DNA of 64,000 nt from Actinomycetota bacterium (GCA_016717115.1 JADKGE010000001.1:833959-897958), one strand, 5' to 3'; shown: positions 51,100 to 59,494, counted from the stretch's first letter. The notes: generated by a model from the sequence alone, not told the origin. A program made the numbers and translations.

Positions 51100-52491
51100 A
51101 TGAGCACACGAGCAACGATCTACACGAGGATCAGCGACGCCCGAGGGGACGACACCGCGGGCGTCGACCGCCAGCGCGAGGACTGCCTCGCGCTGTGCGC
51201 CGAGCGTGGCTGGGACGTCGTCGCCGTCCACGAGGACAACAACGTCAGCGCCATGAAGCGCAAGGTCCGGCCCGCCTACACGGCCATGCTGGAGGACGTC
51301 AGGGAAGGCCGCTGCGAAGTCGTCGTGTGCTGGGCCACCGACCGCCTGTACCGCCAGCCTCGCGACCTAGAGGGGCTCGTGGAGGCGCTCGGGTCGGTGC
51401 AGGTTGCCACCGTCAAGAGCGGCAAGGTCGACCTCTCCACGGCCGACGGCCGCATGGTTGCGAGGCTGCTCGGCAACGTCTCCGCTCACGAGTCGGAGAA
51501 GCGCGGGGAGCGCGTCGCCCGTGCTGCCGCCCAGCGGGCCAAGAACGGCGGCTACGGCGGTGGCCGTCGGCGCATGGGCTACACCGACACCGCCACCGAG
51601 CTCGTGCCCGACGAGGCCGAGGGGATTCGCTGGGCCTACGGAATCATCGCGGCGGGCGGCTCGCTGGAGTCGGTCGTGCGGGAATGGCGCACCCGGTTCG
51701 GCACCGGCTCGCTCGGCGGCAAGATCACCGGGGTGCAGGTGCGGGACATCCTGCTGCGACCCATGAACGCGGGGCTCGCGTTCTACAAGGGTGCCGAGGT
51801 TGGGCACACGTCGCTCCCGGTCATCATCGACGAGGAGACCTGGCGGGCGGTGCGGGCGATCCTGACCGACCCGTCGCGGCGCACCACCGTGGGACGCCCG
51901 CCGCTGACCATGCTGCCGCCCGTGCTGCGTTGCGGGACCTGCCAGGGCCGGGTCAGCGCGAGGTACCGCCTGCACCGAAGCAACGGCAAAGGCAGCGTCG
52001 GCAAGGACCCGATCTACGCGTGCCGCGATGGCCACGTCAGCCGCCATCGGACCTACCTCGACGATGCCATCGGCGGGCTCGTCGTGGCCTACCTGACGCG
52101 CCACGCCGACCGACTGCGGCGCCCGGTGCTGCCGACCACGTCCAAGGCCGCCACGGCCGCGACGGCCGAGGCCGAGAAACTGCGGACCCGACTGGAGTCG
52201 CTGACCCAACTCGTCGCCGCTGGCGATCTGGAGCCCGCGGACTTCGCCGCCGCTGCCCGTGAGGTCCGCAACCGCCTCGCCGCCGTCGAGCAACGGATCG
52301 TGCAAGCGGCTGGCACGCCGACGGCCGCCGCCCTCGTGTCATCGGGGGACGTCGGCACCGCGTGGGAGGCCGCGACCGTCGATACGCGGCGGGCAGTCGT
52401 CACCGAGGTGATCGACCGCATAGTCATCAATCCGGCCCGGCCGGGGCCGTTCTCCATGCAGGGCATCGACATCTCTTGGAAGGACCGCTAG
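51100..52491 (+). CDS. int: Large serine recombinase (integrase)
   Basis: This 463-residue protein has an N-terminal resolvase domain: IYTRISDARGDDTAGVDRQ with nucleophile Ser12, and VVVCWATDRLYRQPRDLE. The recombinase domain follows (RRMGYTDTATELVPDEAEGI, residues about 155-270), then a zinc ribbon (LRCGTCQGRVSARYR...CRDGH) and a C-terminal coiled coil (residues 350-410). This is the phage integrase class that needs a directionality factor to excise. An in-frame ATG at 51091 lies in the att arm; GGGG precedes the ATG at 51100. The gene starts 20 bp from the crossover, directly behind truncated comM. Confidence 0.93.
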   Translation: MSTRATIYTRISDARGDDTAGVDRQREDCLALCAERGWDVVAVHEDNNVSAMKRKVRPAYTAMLEDVREGRCEVVVCWATDRLYRQPRDLEGLVEALGSVQVATVKSGKVDLSTADGRMVARLLGNVSAHESEKRGERVARAAAQRAKNGGYGGGRRRMGYTDTATELVPDEAEGIRWAYGIIAAGGSLESVVREWRTRFGTGSLGGKITGVQVRDILLRPMNAGLAFYKGAEVGHTSLPVIIDEETWRAVRAILTDPSRRTTVGRPPLTMLPPVLRCGTCQGRVSARYRLHRSNGKGSVGKDPIYACRDGHVSRHRTYLDDAIGGLVVAYLTRHADRLRRPVLPTTSKAATAATAEAEKLRTRLESLTQLVAAGDLEPADFAAAAREVRNRLAAVEQRIVQAAGTPTAAALVSSGDVGTAWEAATVDTRRAVVTEVIDRIVINPARPGPFSMQGIDISWKDR

Positions 52492-52493
52492 CC

Positions 52494-52820
52494 ATGAAGG
52501 ACACGGACGTGCCGATTGGCACCGTAGTTTGCTTCGGCTGTGACGTGCCCGTTGTCCGCGCCTACTGGCGAGGCGGGCGCCGGAAGTACGAGTACGCGGC
52601 GCCGATCCCTGAGGCCACCTACGGGACGGGGCCGATGCCTCCCACGATCACCACTCACAAGGCATGGAGCGGCGCGTGGGATGTCGAGGACGACCTCGAC
52701 GGAGCAGAGGGAACGTGGTTCGAAGTCGAGTGCAAGTGTCGGCGCGCTAACCTCGAACTCGGCCGCGTCGTGACCGCTCTCGCAGGCAGGCGGCGTGTCA
52801 GTTTGGCCGACGTCTCCTAG
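52494..52820 (+). CDS. Element protein of unknown function with Cys pairs
   Basis: This 108-residue protein starts 2 bp after the integrase stop. CFGCD near the N-terminus and ECKC near residue 83 make two Cys pairs that could bind zinc; the middle is rich in Pro, Gly and acidic residues. No family is recognised. Its tight link to int makes a recombination directionality factor conceivable, but there is no direct support. Confidence 0.6.
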   Translation: MKDTDVPIGTVVCFGCDVPVVRAYWRGGRRKYEYAAPIPEATYGTGPMPPTITTHKAWSGAWDVEDDLDGAEGTWFEVECKCRRANLELGRVVTALAGRRRVSLADVS

Positions 52821-52898
52821 CGCGTAGTCTTTGACTGTTCGTAGATCGCTGGTCGGCTGACCCGCGCGGGTGGCGCCCGCTCCTAACGGAGCCGTGCC

Positions 52899-53015
52899 AT
52901 GCCAAAGGACCCCATCGGTCAATGGATCGAAGCCGAACTAGACAAAGCCCCAACCCTCTCTGACGCCGCCGCGCGCCGCATCTCCGTCCTGCTGTTCGGG
53001 CGTGATGCCGCGTGA
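52899..53015 (+). CDS. Small element protein (38 residues)
   Basis: ATG at 52899, with ACGGAG 9 bp upstream, encodes a 38-residue peptide: an amphipathic start, MPKDPIGQWIEAELDKAP, then AARRISVLLFGRDAA. Its TGA overlaps the GTG of the next gene (GTGA). Short genes of this form precede DnaB-N-like genes in actinophages. The 78 bp before it hold TTGACT and a palindrome ACCCGCGCGGGT, possibly regulatory. Confidence 0.6.
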   Translation: MPKDPIGQWIEAELDKAPTLSDAAARRISVLLFGRDAA

Positions 53016-53488
53016 CCGCCGACCTGACCGAGCGCGCCTTCGTCGGCGCGCTCATGCACCTGGCGCCCGAGCGAGTGATCCGGCTGGCCGGCCTCGTCCG
53101 CGCCACCGACCTCGCCGATCCGCGGTTGCAGATCGTCTACGCCGGGATCGTGCGGGTCGCCGCGACTGGCGCCCAGCCCGACCCTGCCGTCGTCGACGCG
53201 CACCTGCGGACCACCGGCTCGATCCGCACCACCGACCGGGCCGCCGTCGTCAGCCTCATCGTGGATCTGTTCACCGAAGTGCCGCTCCCGGCGGCCGCCG
53301 AGTCCTACGCCCGCGCCGTGGTCGAGGAGGCGGTGCGTCGCCGCGTCCTCGAGGCGTCCGAGCGGCTGCGGCAGGCTGCCGACGGCTCCGGCCTCGACAC
53401 CCTCGCCGCCGTCGTGGAGATCGAGTCGGTCGCCCTGGCCGACGAGATCGCACGGCTCACCGTGGGACCGCTGGCAGGTGCCGCATGA
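53012..53488 (+). CDS. DnaB N-terminal-domain-like replication protein
   Basis: This 158-residue helical protein resembles the N-terminal domain of replicative helicase DnaB: MTADLTERAFVGALMHLAPERV, FTEVPLPAAAESYARAVVEEAVRRRVLEASERL. The RecA-like helicase domain is absent. Stand-alone DnaB-N proteins occur in actinophages and could bind host primase or helicase to recruit or block it. GTG start overlapping the previous stop by 4 bp; its own stop overlaps the primase ATG. Confidence 0.75.
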   Translation: MTADLTERAFVGALMHLAPERVIRLAGLVRATDLADPRLQIVYAGIVRVAATGAQPDPAVVDAHLRTTGSIRTTDRAAVVSLIVDLFTEVPLPAAAESYARAVVEEAVRRRVLEASERLRQAADGSGLDTLAAVVEIESVALADEIARLTVGPLAGAA

Positions 53489-55125
53489 CGATCTGGGAAG
53501 AGCCCGCGGAGCAGACCGCAACCGTGGTTCCGGCACCCGAGGCGGACCCGTTCGCGGTTGGGCAGTCTGCCGTGGCCGAGCGCGTGGTCCGCGACAACCC
53601 CGGCCGCTTCATGTACGTCCCCGGCATCGGCTGGCACGCCTACGACGGCCGCCGCTGGGATCAGGGCAACGGCGCCGCCGAGCAGCAGATCCGGCAGGCC
53701 GTGGTCGCGTCCGCGCGCGGCATGATCGCCGACGCAGCCGCCATCACCGACCGCGCCGAGCGTGACGAACAGATGAAACTCGCCAGCCGCACCCTGTCGT
53801 CGTCGGCGCAGGTGGCCGGCGTCGTCGACTTCGTGCAGATCCACGGTGGCGTGCTGGTTCGCGCGGACCAACTCAACGCCGACCCGATGCTGCTCAACGT
53901 CACGAACGGCACGCTCGACCTGACCACCGGGCGGCTGCTGCCGCACGATCACCGCGACCGCATCACCCGCGTGGCCGGGACCGAGTACCGGGCCGACGCA
54001 CACAGCCCACGGTGGGAGCAATTCCTCGCCGAGGCGCTCGACGACCCGGCACTCATCGCCGCCGTCGCGCGGTGCTTCGGCGGCGCCGGACTGCCCGGCA
54101 TCGTCCGCGACCACCTGCTGCCGATCATCTACGGCCCAGGCGGCGCCGGTAAGGGGACGTTCTACGAGACCGTCAAGGCGGCGCTCGGCGACTACGCGAT
54201 AGCGGCCGAGCCCGAGCTGCTCATGGCGAGCCGGAACGGGTCGACGCATCCGACCGGCAGCATGGATCTGCTCGGCGTCCGGCTCGCCTTCGTGTCCGAG
54301 ACCGACGACGGGCGCCGGATGGCAGCGGCGACGATGAAGCGCCTCACGGGCGGCGACACGATCCGAGCCCGCAGGATGCGCCAGGACTTCATCGAATTCC
54401 GGCCGTCCCACCTGCTCGCACTCATCACCAATCACCTGCCCACGATGCCCGCAGGGGACGATCCGGCCGTCTGGCGCCGCGTCCGCGTCGTGCCCTTCAC
54501 CCGCGTACCGGCAAAGCCCGACAAGCGGCTCGGCGAGCACCTCAAGGACGACCTGGCAGGCGTCCTTGCGTGGCTCGTGGCCGGGCACGCCGACTACGTC
54601 GAACGCGGCGACGACGTCGCCTGGCCTGAGTCGGTGGAGAGCGCCACCGCCGCGTACCGAGGGCAGTCCGACGTGCTCGGGACGTTCCTCGCGCAGGCGA
54701 CCGAGCCCGACGAGAACGGCGCCATCCCTACCGGAGTGCTCTACGTCGCGTGGAAGGAATGGCTCGACGGCAACGCCCCGGACGTCAAGCCCGGCCGTAC
54801 CGGCGACTTCGTCCGCAAGTTGCGAGAACGCGGCGAGCAGGTCGCCGAGAGCGGCTCCAAGGGTGCTCGGACGGTGGTCAAGGGAAGGCGTCTCGACGAC
54901 GTCTCCGACGTCTCCGACGTCTCGTTGGCATTGCCCCTACGAAACGGCTCATCCTCGGTTCATACGCATAAGACGTCCGAGACGTCGGAGACGTGGGAAT
55001 CCCCTCACGAATTCGACTTCGAGACGTCGCCGTCGATCGCGCGGTGCCAGCAGGACGGGTGCGTTTCCGCGTCCGGTGGCGGCCCCTACTGCCACGCGCA
55101 CTGCGACGCGGAGGTGATGGCATGA
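53485..55125 (+). CDS. D5-type primase/helicase (SF3 helicase)
   Basis: This 546-residue protein has a D5_N region (LNVTNGTLDLTTGRLLPHD) and then an SF3 ATPase: Walker A GPGGAGKGTF near residue 215, Walker B LAFVSETDDG, motif C ALITNHLPTMP and the arginine finger RRVRVVPF. No TOPRIM or AEP primase domain is seen, so it may be only the helicase part. The C-terminal third holds DDVSDVSDVS and TSETSET, coded by 9-bp DNA repeats, and ends with a CxxxxC...CHAHC cluster. It is presumably the element's replication protein. Confidence 0.87.
   Translation: MTIWEEPAEQTATVVPAPEADPFAVGQSAVAERVVRDNPGRFMYVPGIGWHAYDGRRWDQGNGAAEQQIRQAVVASARGMIADAAAITDRAERDEQMKLASRTLSSSAQVAGVVDFVQIHGGVLVRADQLNADPMLLNVTNGTLDLTTGRLLPHDHRDRITRVAGTEYRADAHSPRWEQFLAEALDDPALIAAVARCFGGAGLPGIVRDHLLPIIYGPGGAGKGTFYETVKAALGDYAIAAEPELLMASRNGSTHPTGSMDLLGVRLAFVSETDDGRRMAAATMKRLTGGDTIRARRMRQDFIEFRPSHLLALITNHLPTMPAGDDPAVWRRVRVVPFTRVPAKPDKRLGEHLKDDLAGVLAWLVAGHADYVERGDDVAWPESVESATAAYRGQSDVLGTFLAQATEPDENGAIPTGVLYVAWKEWLDGNAPDVKPGRTGDFVRKLRERGEQVAESGSKGARTVVKGRRLDDVSDVSDVSLALPLRNGSSSVHTHKTSETSETWESPHEFDFETSPSIARCQQDGCVSASGGGPYCHAHCDAEVMA
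54898..55028 (+). repeat. Opposed 9-bp iterons inside the primase gene (candidate origin)
   Basis: Three direct GACGTCTCC/G units (54898-54924) face three reverse-complement units (54969-54995: AAGACGTC, CGAGACGTC, GGAGACGTG) across a 44-bp, less GC-rich gap. A degenerate unit lies at 54887-54895 and a further reverse unit at 55020-55028. Every unit contains the palindrome GACGTC or a one-base variant. The 9-bp period keeps the reading frame. Such arrays are typical of initiator binding sites. Confidence 0.75.
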
Positions 55126-55322
55126 AGCGCCGCGCCCTGACCCTGTACCGGCTGCGCATCTACGACGACGCCGGCAACATCTTCCGCTCCCAGATCTACG
55201 TCCAGCGCCCCGCCGTCGACCGGCAGGCGCTCTACTGGGCCGGACGCGGCTGCCGCGCCGTCATCGAGAAGTCCGACGAGCCCGTGTCCTTCCACGTCAT
55301 CGCGGCGGTGATGCCGCTATGA
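55122..55322 (+). CDS. Small element protein (66 residues)
   Basis: Its ATG overlaps the primase stop by 4 bp. The product, MKRRALTLYRLRIYDDAGNI, is a compact beta-rich sequence with a basic start. The family is not recognised. It is one of five tiny coupled genes between replication and packaging. Confidence 0.65.
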   Translation: MKRRALTLYRLRIYDDAGNIFRSQIYVQRPAVDRQALYWAGRGCRAVIEKSDEPVSFHVIAAVMPL

Positions 55323-55447
55323 GCGACCCCGTCACCTACTCCCGGTGCCCGTCCTGCGACGCCGTGGCTTGGCCCGGCTGGCCGATGACTCATCGACGCA
55401 ACTGCCCCGACGCAACCGACCCCGAACGAAAGGACACGACGACATGA
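55319..55447 (+). CDS. Small zinc-ribbon-like element protein (42 residues)
   Basis: ATG overlapping the previous TGA by 4 bp. SRCPSCDAVAWPGW with HRRNC gives a CxxC...HxxxC arrangement (Cys10, Cys13, His25, Cys29) that would hold one zinc. The function is unknown; DNA or protein binding is plausible. Its TGA overlaps the next ATG. Confidence 0.6.
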   Translation: MSDPVTYSRCPSCDAVAWPGWPMTHRRNCPDATDPERKDTTT

Positions 55448-55539
55448 GCAACCTCGCGCCGTACCTGCTCCTCGGCGTCGCCATCGGCCTCGCCATGAAC
55501 TACACCATCACCCGCCTCATCCGAAGGAGAAGCAAATGA
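55444..55539 (+). CDS. Single-helix membrane peptide (31 residues)
   Basis: MSNLAPYLLLGVAIGLAMNY forms one hydrophobic helix followed by a basic end (RLIRRRSK). Both ends overlap neighbouring genes by 4 bp. Size and topology recall small phage membrane peptides, but one helix alone does not identify a holin. Confidence 0.55.
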   Translation: MSNLAPYLLLGVAIGLAMNYTITRLIRRRSK

Positions 55540-55889
55540 AGGCCACCATTGACGTACCGCGCTCGGCCCTGCGCGCCCTGCACTCTGGCCTTGTCGACGC
55601 GCTCATCCCGATGCCGCCGCCCGTCCGTGACGCGCTGATAGGCCGCATGGGAGGACTCGACCACGATCACTTCGCCGCCGCCGTGTTCACTCGCCGCCTG
55701 CTCGTCAGCGCCCGCATCGTCGACGCCGAGGCGTACATCGGCATCGCGGTGCCGACCCAGGGCCGCACCGACTGGTCGCTGTTCGAGATCCCCGGCGCCG
55801 AGGGTGGTGTCGATGCCGCGTGGCTGATGACCGCAGGAACGCTCGGCCTCGACGACGACCTCGCCTCCGTGCTTGGCGGTGCGGCATGA
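55536..55889 (+). CDS. Element protein of unknown function (117 residues)
   Basis: ATG overlapping the preceding stop. MKATIDVPRSALRALHSGLV and DWSLFEIPGAEGGVDAAWLM suggest a mixed alpha/beta domain. No family recognised. Coupled to its neighbours by 4-bp overlaps. Confidence 0.65.
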   Translation: MKATIDVPRSALRALHSGLVDALIPMPPPVRDALIGRMGGLDHDHFAAAVFTRRLLVSARIVDAEAYIGIAVPTQGRTDWSLFEIPGAEGGVDAAWLMTAGTLGLDDDLASVLGGAA

Positions 55890-56053
55890 CCCGCCCAGGG
55901 GGATACGCCCCTAGGCACGCATCGCAGCGTCTCCCGGTCCCTAACCAAACAGGTGTGCGCGCAGGTCTGACGGATCCGCGGAACCCGCAGAAGCGCCCCC
56001 AGAGGCCGTGTGAGGGCATCCCCGTCGACCTAGGAGCCCCCGATGGCCGGTAG
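55886..56053 (+). CDS. Possible small basic element protein (55 residues)
   Basis: The ATG overlaps the previous stop by 4 bp and the end overlaps the small terminase gene by 11 bp. The sequence (MTRPGGYAPRHASQRLPV...) is Pro/Arg-rich and shows no fold. The overlap pattern supports translation; composition does not. Confidence 0.4.
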   Translation: MTRPGGYAPRHASQRLPVPNQTGVRAGLTDPRNPQKRPQRPCEGIPVDLGAPDGR

Positions 56054-56531
56054 AGGCCCAGCGCCGAAGGCGCAGCGCATCCGGCCGCGCGACACCGTGC
56101 GCCGGCAGAGCGAGTTCACCACGATCCGCGCCGACGGTGTGCTGCGCGGCCCCGATCTGCCCGAGGTCATGGACTGGCCCGAGCAGACCCGCGAGTTCTG
56201 GAACGAACTGCGGCTCGACGCGGCCGCGCCGACGTGGACGCCCGTCGAGTGGCTGAACCTGCGGGATGTCTGTCTGCTTCACGCCGATCTGTGGAGCGGC
56301 AATCCGAAGGTGGCCGCGGAGATCCGGCTCAGGCTTTCTGCCTACGGGATAGGCCCAGACGCACGTCTACGCCTGCGCCTGCTCGTCGACACGGGCGAGG
56401 ACGAGCCCGAGTCCACCCTCGACCGGCTCCAGCGCGAGCAGGCCGAGAAGGCCGCGAAGTCACGGCGGCGCCGAATCCTCGCGGCCGTCGAAGCCGACAA
56501 CCGCACCACCAATCCGAAGGGAACGACATGA
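56043..56531 (+). CDS. Probable terminase small subunit
   Basis: This 162-residue protein starts MAGRGPAPKAQRIRPRD, the recurrent N-terminus of small terminase subunits in actinophages and prophages. A helical core (TREFWNELRLDAAAPTWTPVEWLNLRDVCLLHADLW) and a basic Arg/Lys C-terminal helix follow. Small terminases recognise the packaging site. Its TGA overlaps the portal ATG by 4 bp, so no large terminase lies between them. Confidence 0.75.
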   Translation: MAGRGPAPKAQRIRPRDTVRRQSEFTTIRADGVLRGPDLPEVMDWPEQTREFWNELRLDAAAPTWTPVEWLNLRDVCLLHADLWSGNPKVAAEIRLRLSAYGIGPDARLRLRLLVDTGEDEPESTLDRLQREQAEKAAKSRRRRILAAVEADNRTTNPKGTT

Positions 56532-57991
56532 CACAGGAACTGCGAGAGGAACTGACCGCGCAGATGGCCTACGAGCGGCCGATCGTCGACCGCTACGAGG
56601 ACGTCTACAAGGCGGACACCCGTCAGGGATTCATGACCGAGGAGGTCCGACGCGCCTTCGGGTCGCGGGCGCTGCTGTGCCCGATCAACCTCGGGCCGAT
56701 CGTCCTCCACCCGATCAACCAGCGGCTCCAGATCCCCGCATGGATGACCTCGCTCGGTGACCTGGCCGACGACGACGTCACGAGCGAATGGCGCAGGGCC
56801 GGAGGCGACCGTGTCAGTGCGCTGGCGCACCTTGAGGCGATGAAGGTCGGCTGGTCCTACGTCGGTGTCACCGTCACCGACGGCAGGCCCGTGATGACCG
56901 CGGAGAGCCCGAGGCAGGTCACCGTCAAGGTGGACCCCCTGACCGGGAAGAACCTCGCTGGCCTGAAGCGGTACCGGCGCGCAGACGGACGTACCTGCTC
57001 GATGGTCTGGCACGACGACGTGCTGGACACCTACGTCAGTGCTGCGGCCGTCGGCTTCCAGCCCGCCTGGGGCTCCACGCCGACCGTGCTGGCCGAGGAC
57101 ATGATCTTGGAGTCGAGCGAGTGGAGCCCGCTGGGCGTGCCGTTCGTGATGCTCTCCAACAATCCCCAGGTCGGCGAACTTCGGGGTCTGTCGGATCTGG
57201 CCGACATCGAGCCGCTCCTGCTCGCGTTGGCGAAGTTGGGCGCCGACATGATGCTGGCCTCCGAGGCTGCGGCTCTGCCGCGTCGGTGGCTGGCCACCCC
57301 GGCAAACGTGACCGAGGAGCAGGCGAAGGCCGTGCAGGAGGTCCTCAATCGCACCCTGACGCGCGTCGGTGGCACCACCACCGCGGTCATCGGTGGTGGA
57401 GCGACCCTCAGCGAGTTCGGAACTGCCTCGCTGGAGAATTTCGATACCGCCATCAGGCTGCTCATTTCGCAGGTGGCGGCGATCGGCTCGCTCCCGCCGT
57501 ACTTCGTGTCCGGCGACGTGGCGAATCCGACCAGCGCCGACGCGATCAGGTCGAGCGAGTCGCGGCTGACGGCCAAGGCGCTCGAACGGCAGCGGTGGTT
57601 CGCGCCGTCGTGGGCCGATGTCATGCGGCTCGTGATGCTCGCGCGCGATGGTGTCGCCGACCCGCGACTCGACACCCTCATCCCAATTTTCATGGACCCA
57701 GCCCCGGCCTCCGTGGCTCAGGCCGCCGATGCCGCCGCCAAGCTCGTGAGCGCGAAGATCATCGATCAGCGCAACGCACTGGAAAGCCTCGGGCTGCCGC
57801 CGCTGGAGATCGAGCGCATCCTCGCCGCCCAGATCGTCGAGGATCCCGCCGACGGCAGCGCCCCCACGGGCACGGACGCCCCGGCCGCACCGGCCATCAA
57901 CATGACCTTCGGCGACCGGCCACCGATGCGCAAGGTCATCGAGCGCGATGCCCAGGGCAACCTCGTTGCCGTCGTCGAAGTCCCCGCCTAA
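56528..57991 (+). CDS. Phage portal protein (SPP1 gp6-like)
   Basis: This 487-residue protein begins with a helical YERPIVDRYEDVYKAD segment. A central wing follows (NQRLQIPAWM, YVGVTVTDGRPVMTAESPRQ), then the stem/crown region with RVGGTTTAVIGGGATLSEF and the conserved QVAAIGSLPPYFVSGDVANPTSADAIRSSESRL-type motif (split by eye). The portal forms the dodecameric DNA channel at one capsid vertex. The length is normal, with no frame breaks. Confidence 0.85.
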   Translation: MTQELREELTAQMAYERPIVDRYEDVYKADTRQGFMTEEVRRAFGSRALLCPINLGPIVLHPINQRLQIPAWMTSLGDLADDDVTSEWRRAGGDRVSALAHLEAMKVGWSYVGVTVTDGRPVMTAESPRQVTVKVDPLTGKNLAGLKRYRRADGRTCSMVWHDDVLDTYVSAAAVGFQPAWGSTPTVLAEDMILESSEWSPLGVPFVMLSNNPQVGELRGLSDLADIEPLLLALAKLGADMMLASEAAALPRRWLATPANVTEEQAKAVQEVLNRTLTRVGGTTTAVIGGGATLSEFGTASLENFDTAIRLLISQVAAIGSLPPYFVSGDVANPTSADAIRSSESRLTAKALERQRWFAPSWADVMRLVMLARDGVADPRLDTLIPIFMDPAPASVAQAADAAAKLVSAKIIDQRNALESLGLPPLEIERILAAQIVEDPADGSAPTGTDAPAAPAINMTFGDRPPMRKVIERDAQGNLVAVVEVPA

Positions 57992-58007
57992 CCCACGAAG
58001 GAGAGCC

Positions 58008-58466
58008 ATGAACGACACGATCCAAGCCACGCCGAACGACCTAGCGCCCGAGCACGTCGCCGACGATCCTGCGCCCGCCGTCGAGCCCGCGCCGGAAGAG
58101 CCCGCGCCGGAGGACGCGGGGCCGGAAACGTACTCCGCGGAGTACGTCAAGGGGCTGCGCGAGGAGGCGGCTGCGCACCGCGTCCGGGCGAAGCGCATCG
58201 ACGAGGCGAACGGGCGCCTAGTGGCCGCGTTCGCGGCCGCTGACGGCCGTCTGGTGCCCGACTACGCGCTGGAGGTATCCGACGACCTGCTCGACGACGG
58301 TGGCCTCGTGGACCCTGACGCGGTCACCGAGGCCATCGACGCGCTCATCACCAAGCATCCCTCCCTGCGCAGTCGCAGGCCCACGACGTCGCTACCGATG
58401 GGCGTGCAGCCGGAAGCGCCGACCGCGGTCGGATGGCTCGATGTGATCCGTGGCGAGGTCCGATGA
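58008..58466 (+). CDS. Probable capsid scaffolding protein
   Basis: This 152-residue protein has a Pro/Glu/Ala-rich acidic N-terminus, a YSAEYVKGLREEAAAHRVRAK helix, and an acidic C-terminal part. Position between portal and capsid, charge and the YVKxLRxEAAxxR helix match actinophage scaffolds. No protease motif is seen, so capsid maturation may lack an element-encoded protease. GAAGGAGAG precedes the ATG. Confidence 0.7.
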   Translation: MNDTIQATPNDLAPEHVADDPAPAVEPAPEEPAPEDAGPETYSAEYVKGLREEAAAHRVRAKRIDEANGRLVAAFAAADGRLVPDYALEVSDDLLDDGGLVDPDAVTEAIDALITKHPSLRSRRPTTSLPMGVQPEAPTAVGWLDVIRGEVR

Positions 58467-58565
58467 CGGCCCTCTCGCGGCACACTGTGTATGGCCTGAG
58501 GCCACCTTCACCGCTGGACGCCAGGCGCGTCGCGGATCCATCCGACACAAGCGAAAGTTGGCCTC

Positions 58566-59417
58566 ATGACCATGACCACCAGCGCGAACGGGACGTTGTC
58601 GCAGGACATCGTCGCCCGAATCCTCGTCGACCCTCTGCAGCAGGAATCCAAGTTCCTCTCGCTCGGGATCCCCCTGTTCGTCAGCGACGGCAATCCCGTT
58701 CGCTTGCCCTCCTTGACGTCAATCGGCACAGCGACCGGCTTCGTCGCCGAGGGCGCCGAGATCGGCGAGGCGTCCGTCGCCACGTCCGAGATCGTCCTGC
58801 TCGAATCGAGCGTGTGGAGCATCAAGGACATCGTCAAGATGACCCGCGAGGCCGTCGAGACCTCCGCGATCAATCTCGAATCGGCGATGGCCGGCGCCAT
58901 CACCGGGCGCATCGCCCAACTCGTCGACAACGCGCTGTTCAACGGCGGCACGGCCACCACGGGCTCGCCGATCGGCGTGTTCAACATGGCGGGCGTGAGT
59001 TCGGCAGGCACCACCGCGGGCACGAGCTTGGTGAGTTCCGACCTGTTCGAGATGCAGGAGGACTACTACACGAACTACGGCGTCGAGGCGAGCGCGCTGT
59101 GGATGATGAGTCCCCAGACCCACAAGTTCGTGCGCCTGATGTCGGACAATTACGGAGCGCGAGTTTTGGCTCCTAGCCTTGCCGCTGGCGCACCCTCGAC
59201 CATCTTGGGGATGCCCTACGTCGTGTCCACGCACTGCCCGAACACCGCGCTGATCCTCGCCGACCGAAACCAACTCGCCGTCGGTCGAGCACCCGCATCG
59301 GTCACGATCCTTGACCAGGCGTTCGCGTCCGCGGACATCATCGGAATCCGCGTCTCATCGCGGTACGACGTCAAGCCGCTCAACCCGGCGGCGATCATCA
59401 AGAAGGTACTGACCTAG
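58566..59417 (+). CDS. HK97-fold major capsid protein
   Basis: This 283-residue protein has an N-terminal arm (LSQDIVARILVDPLQQES), the E-loop region with VAEGAEIGEASVATSEIVL, a spine helix (TREAVETSAINLESAMAGAI), an A-domain DNALFNGGTATTGSPIGVF and the C-terminal VGRAPASVTILDQA and IGIRVSSRYDVKPLNPAAI. These are typical of phage major capsid proteins without an N-terminal delta domain. A separate scaffold gene precedes it. A 99-bp gap upstream may hold its own promoter. Confidence 0.88.
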   Translation: MTMTTSANGTLSQDIVARILVDPLQQESKFLSLGIPLFVSDGNPVRLPSLTSIGTATGFVAEGAEIGEASVATSEIVLLESSVWSIKDIVKMTREAVETSAINLESAMAGAITGRIAQLVDNALFNGGTATTGSPIGVFNMAGVSSAGTTAGTSLVSSDLFEMQEDYYTNYGVEASALWMMSPQTHKFVRLMSDNYGARVLAPSLAAGAPSTILGMPYVVSTHCPNTALILADRNQLAVGRAPASVTILDQAFASADIIGIRVSSRYDVKPLNPAAIIKKVLT

Positions 59418-59494
59418 CAGACTCCGGGCGGCCGCTCGGCATGGCGGGCCGCTCGGGCGCATGACCTTCCTTTCAGGAGGGGATGGTTGGGAAC

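Noticed and set aside
52831..52871. TTGACT plus the palindrome ACCCGCGCGGGT as a promoter-operator for the element's replication genes
   Set aside because: No -10 stands at 16-18 bp from TTGACT and the palindrome is of common GC-rich type; too weak to call.
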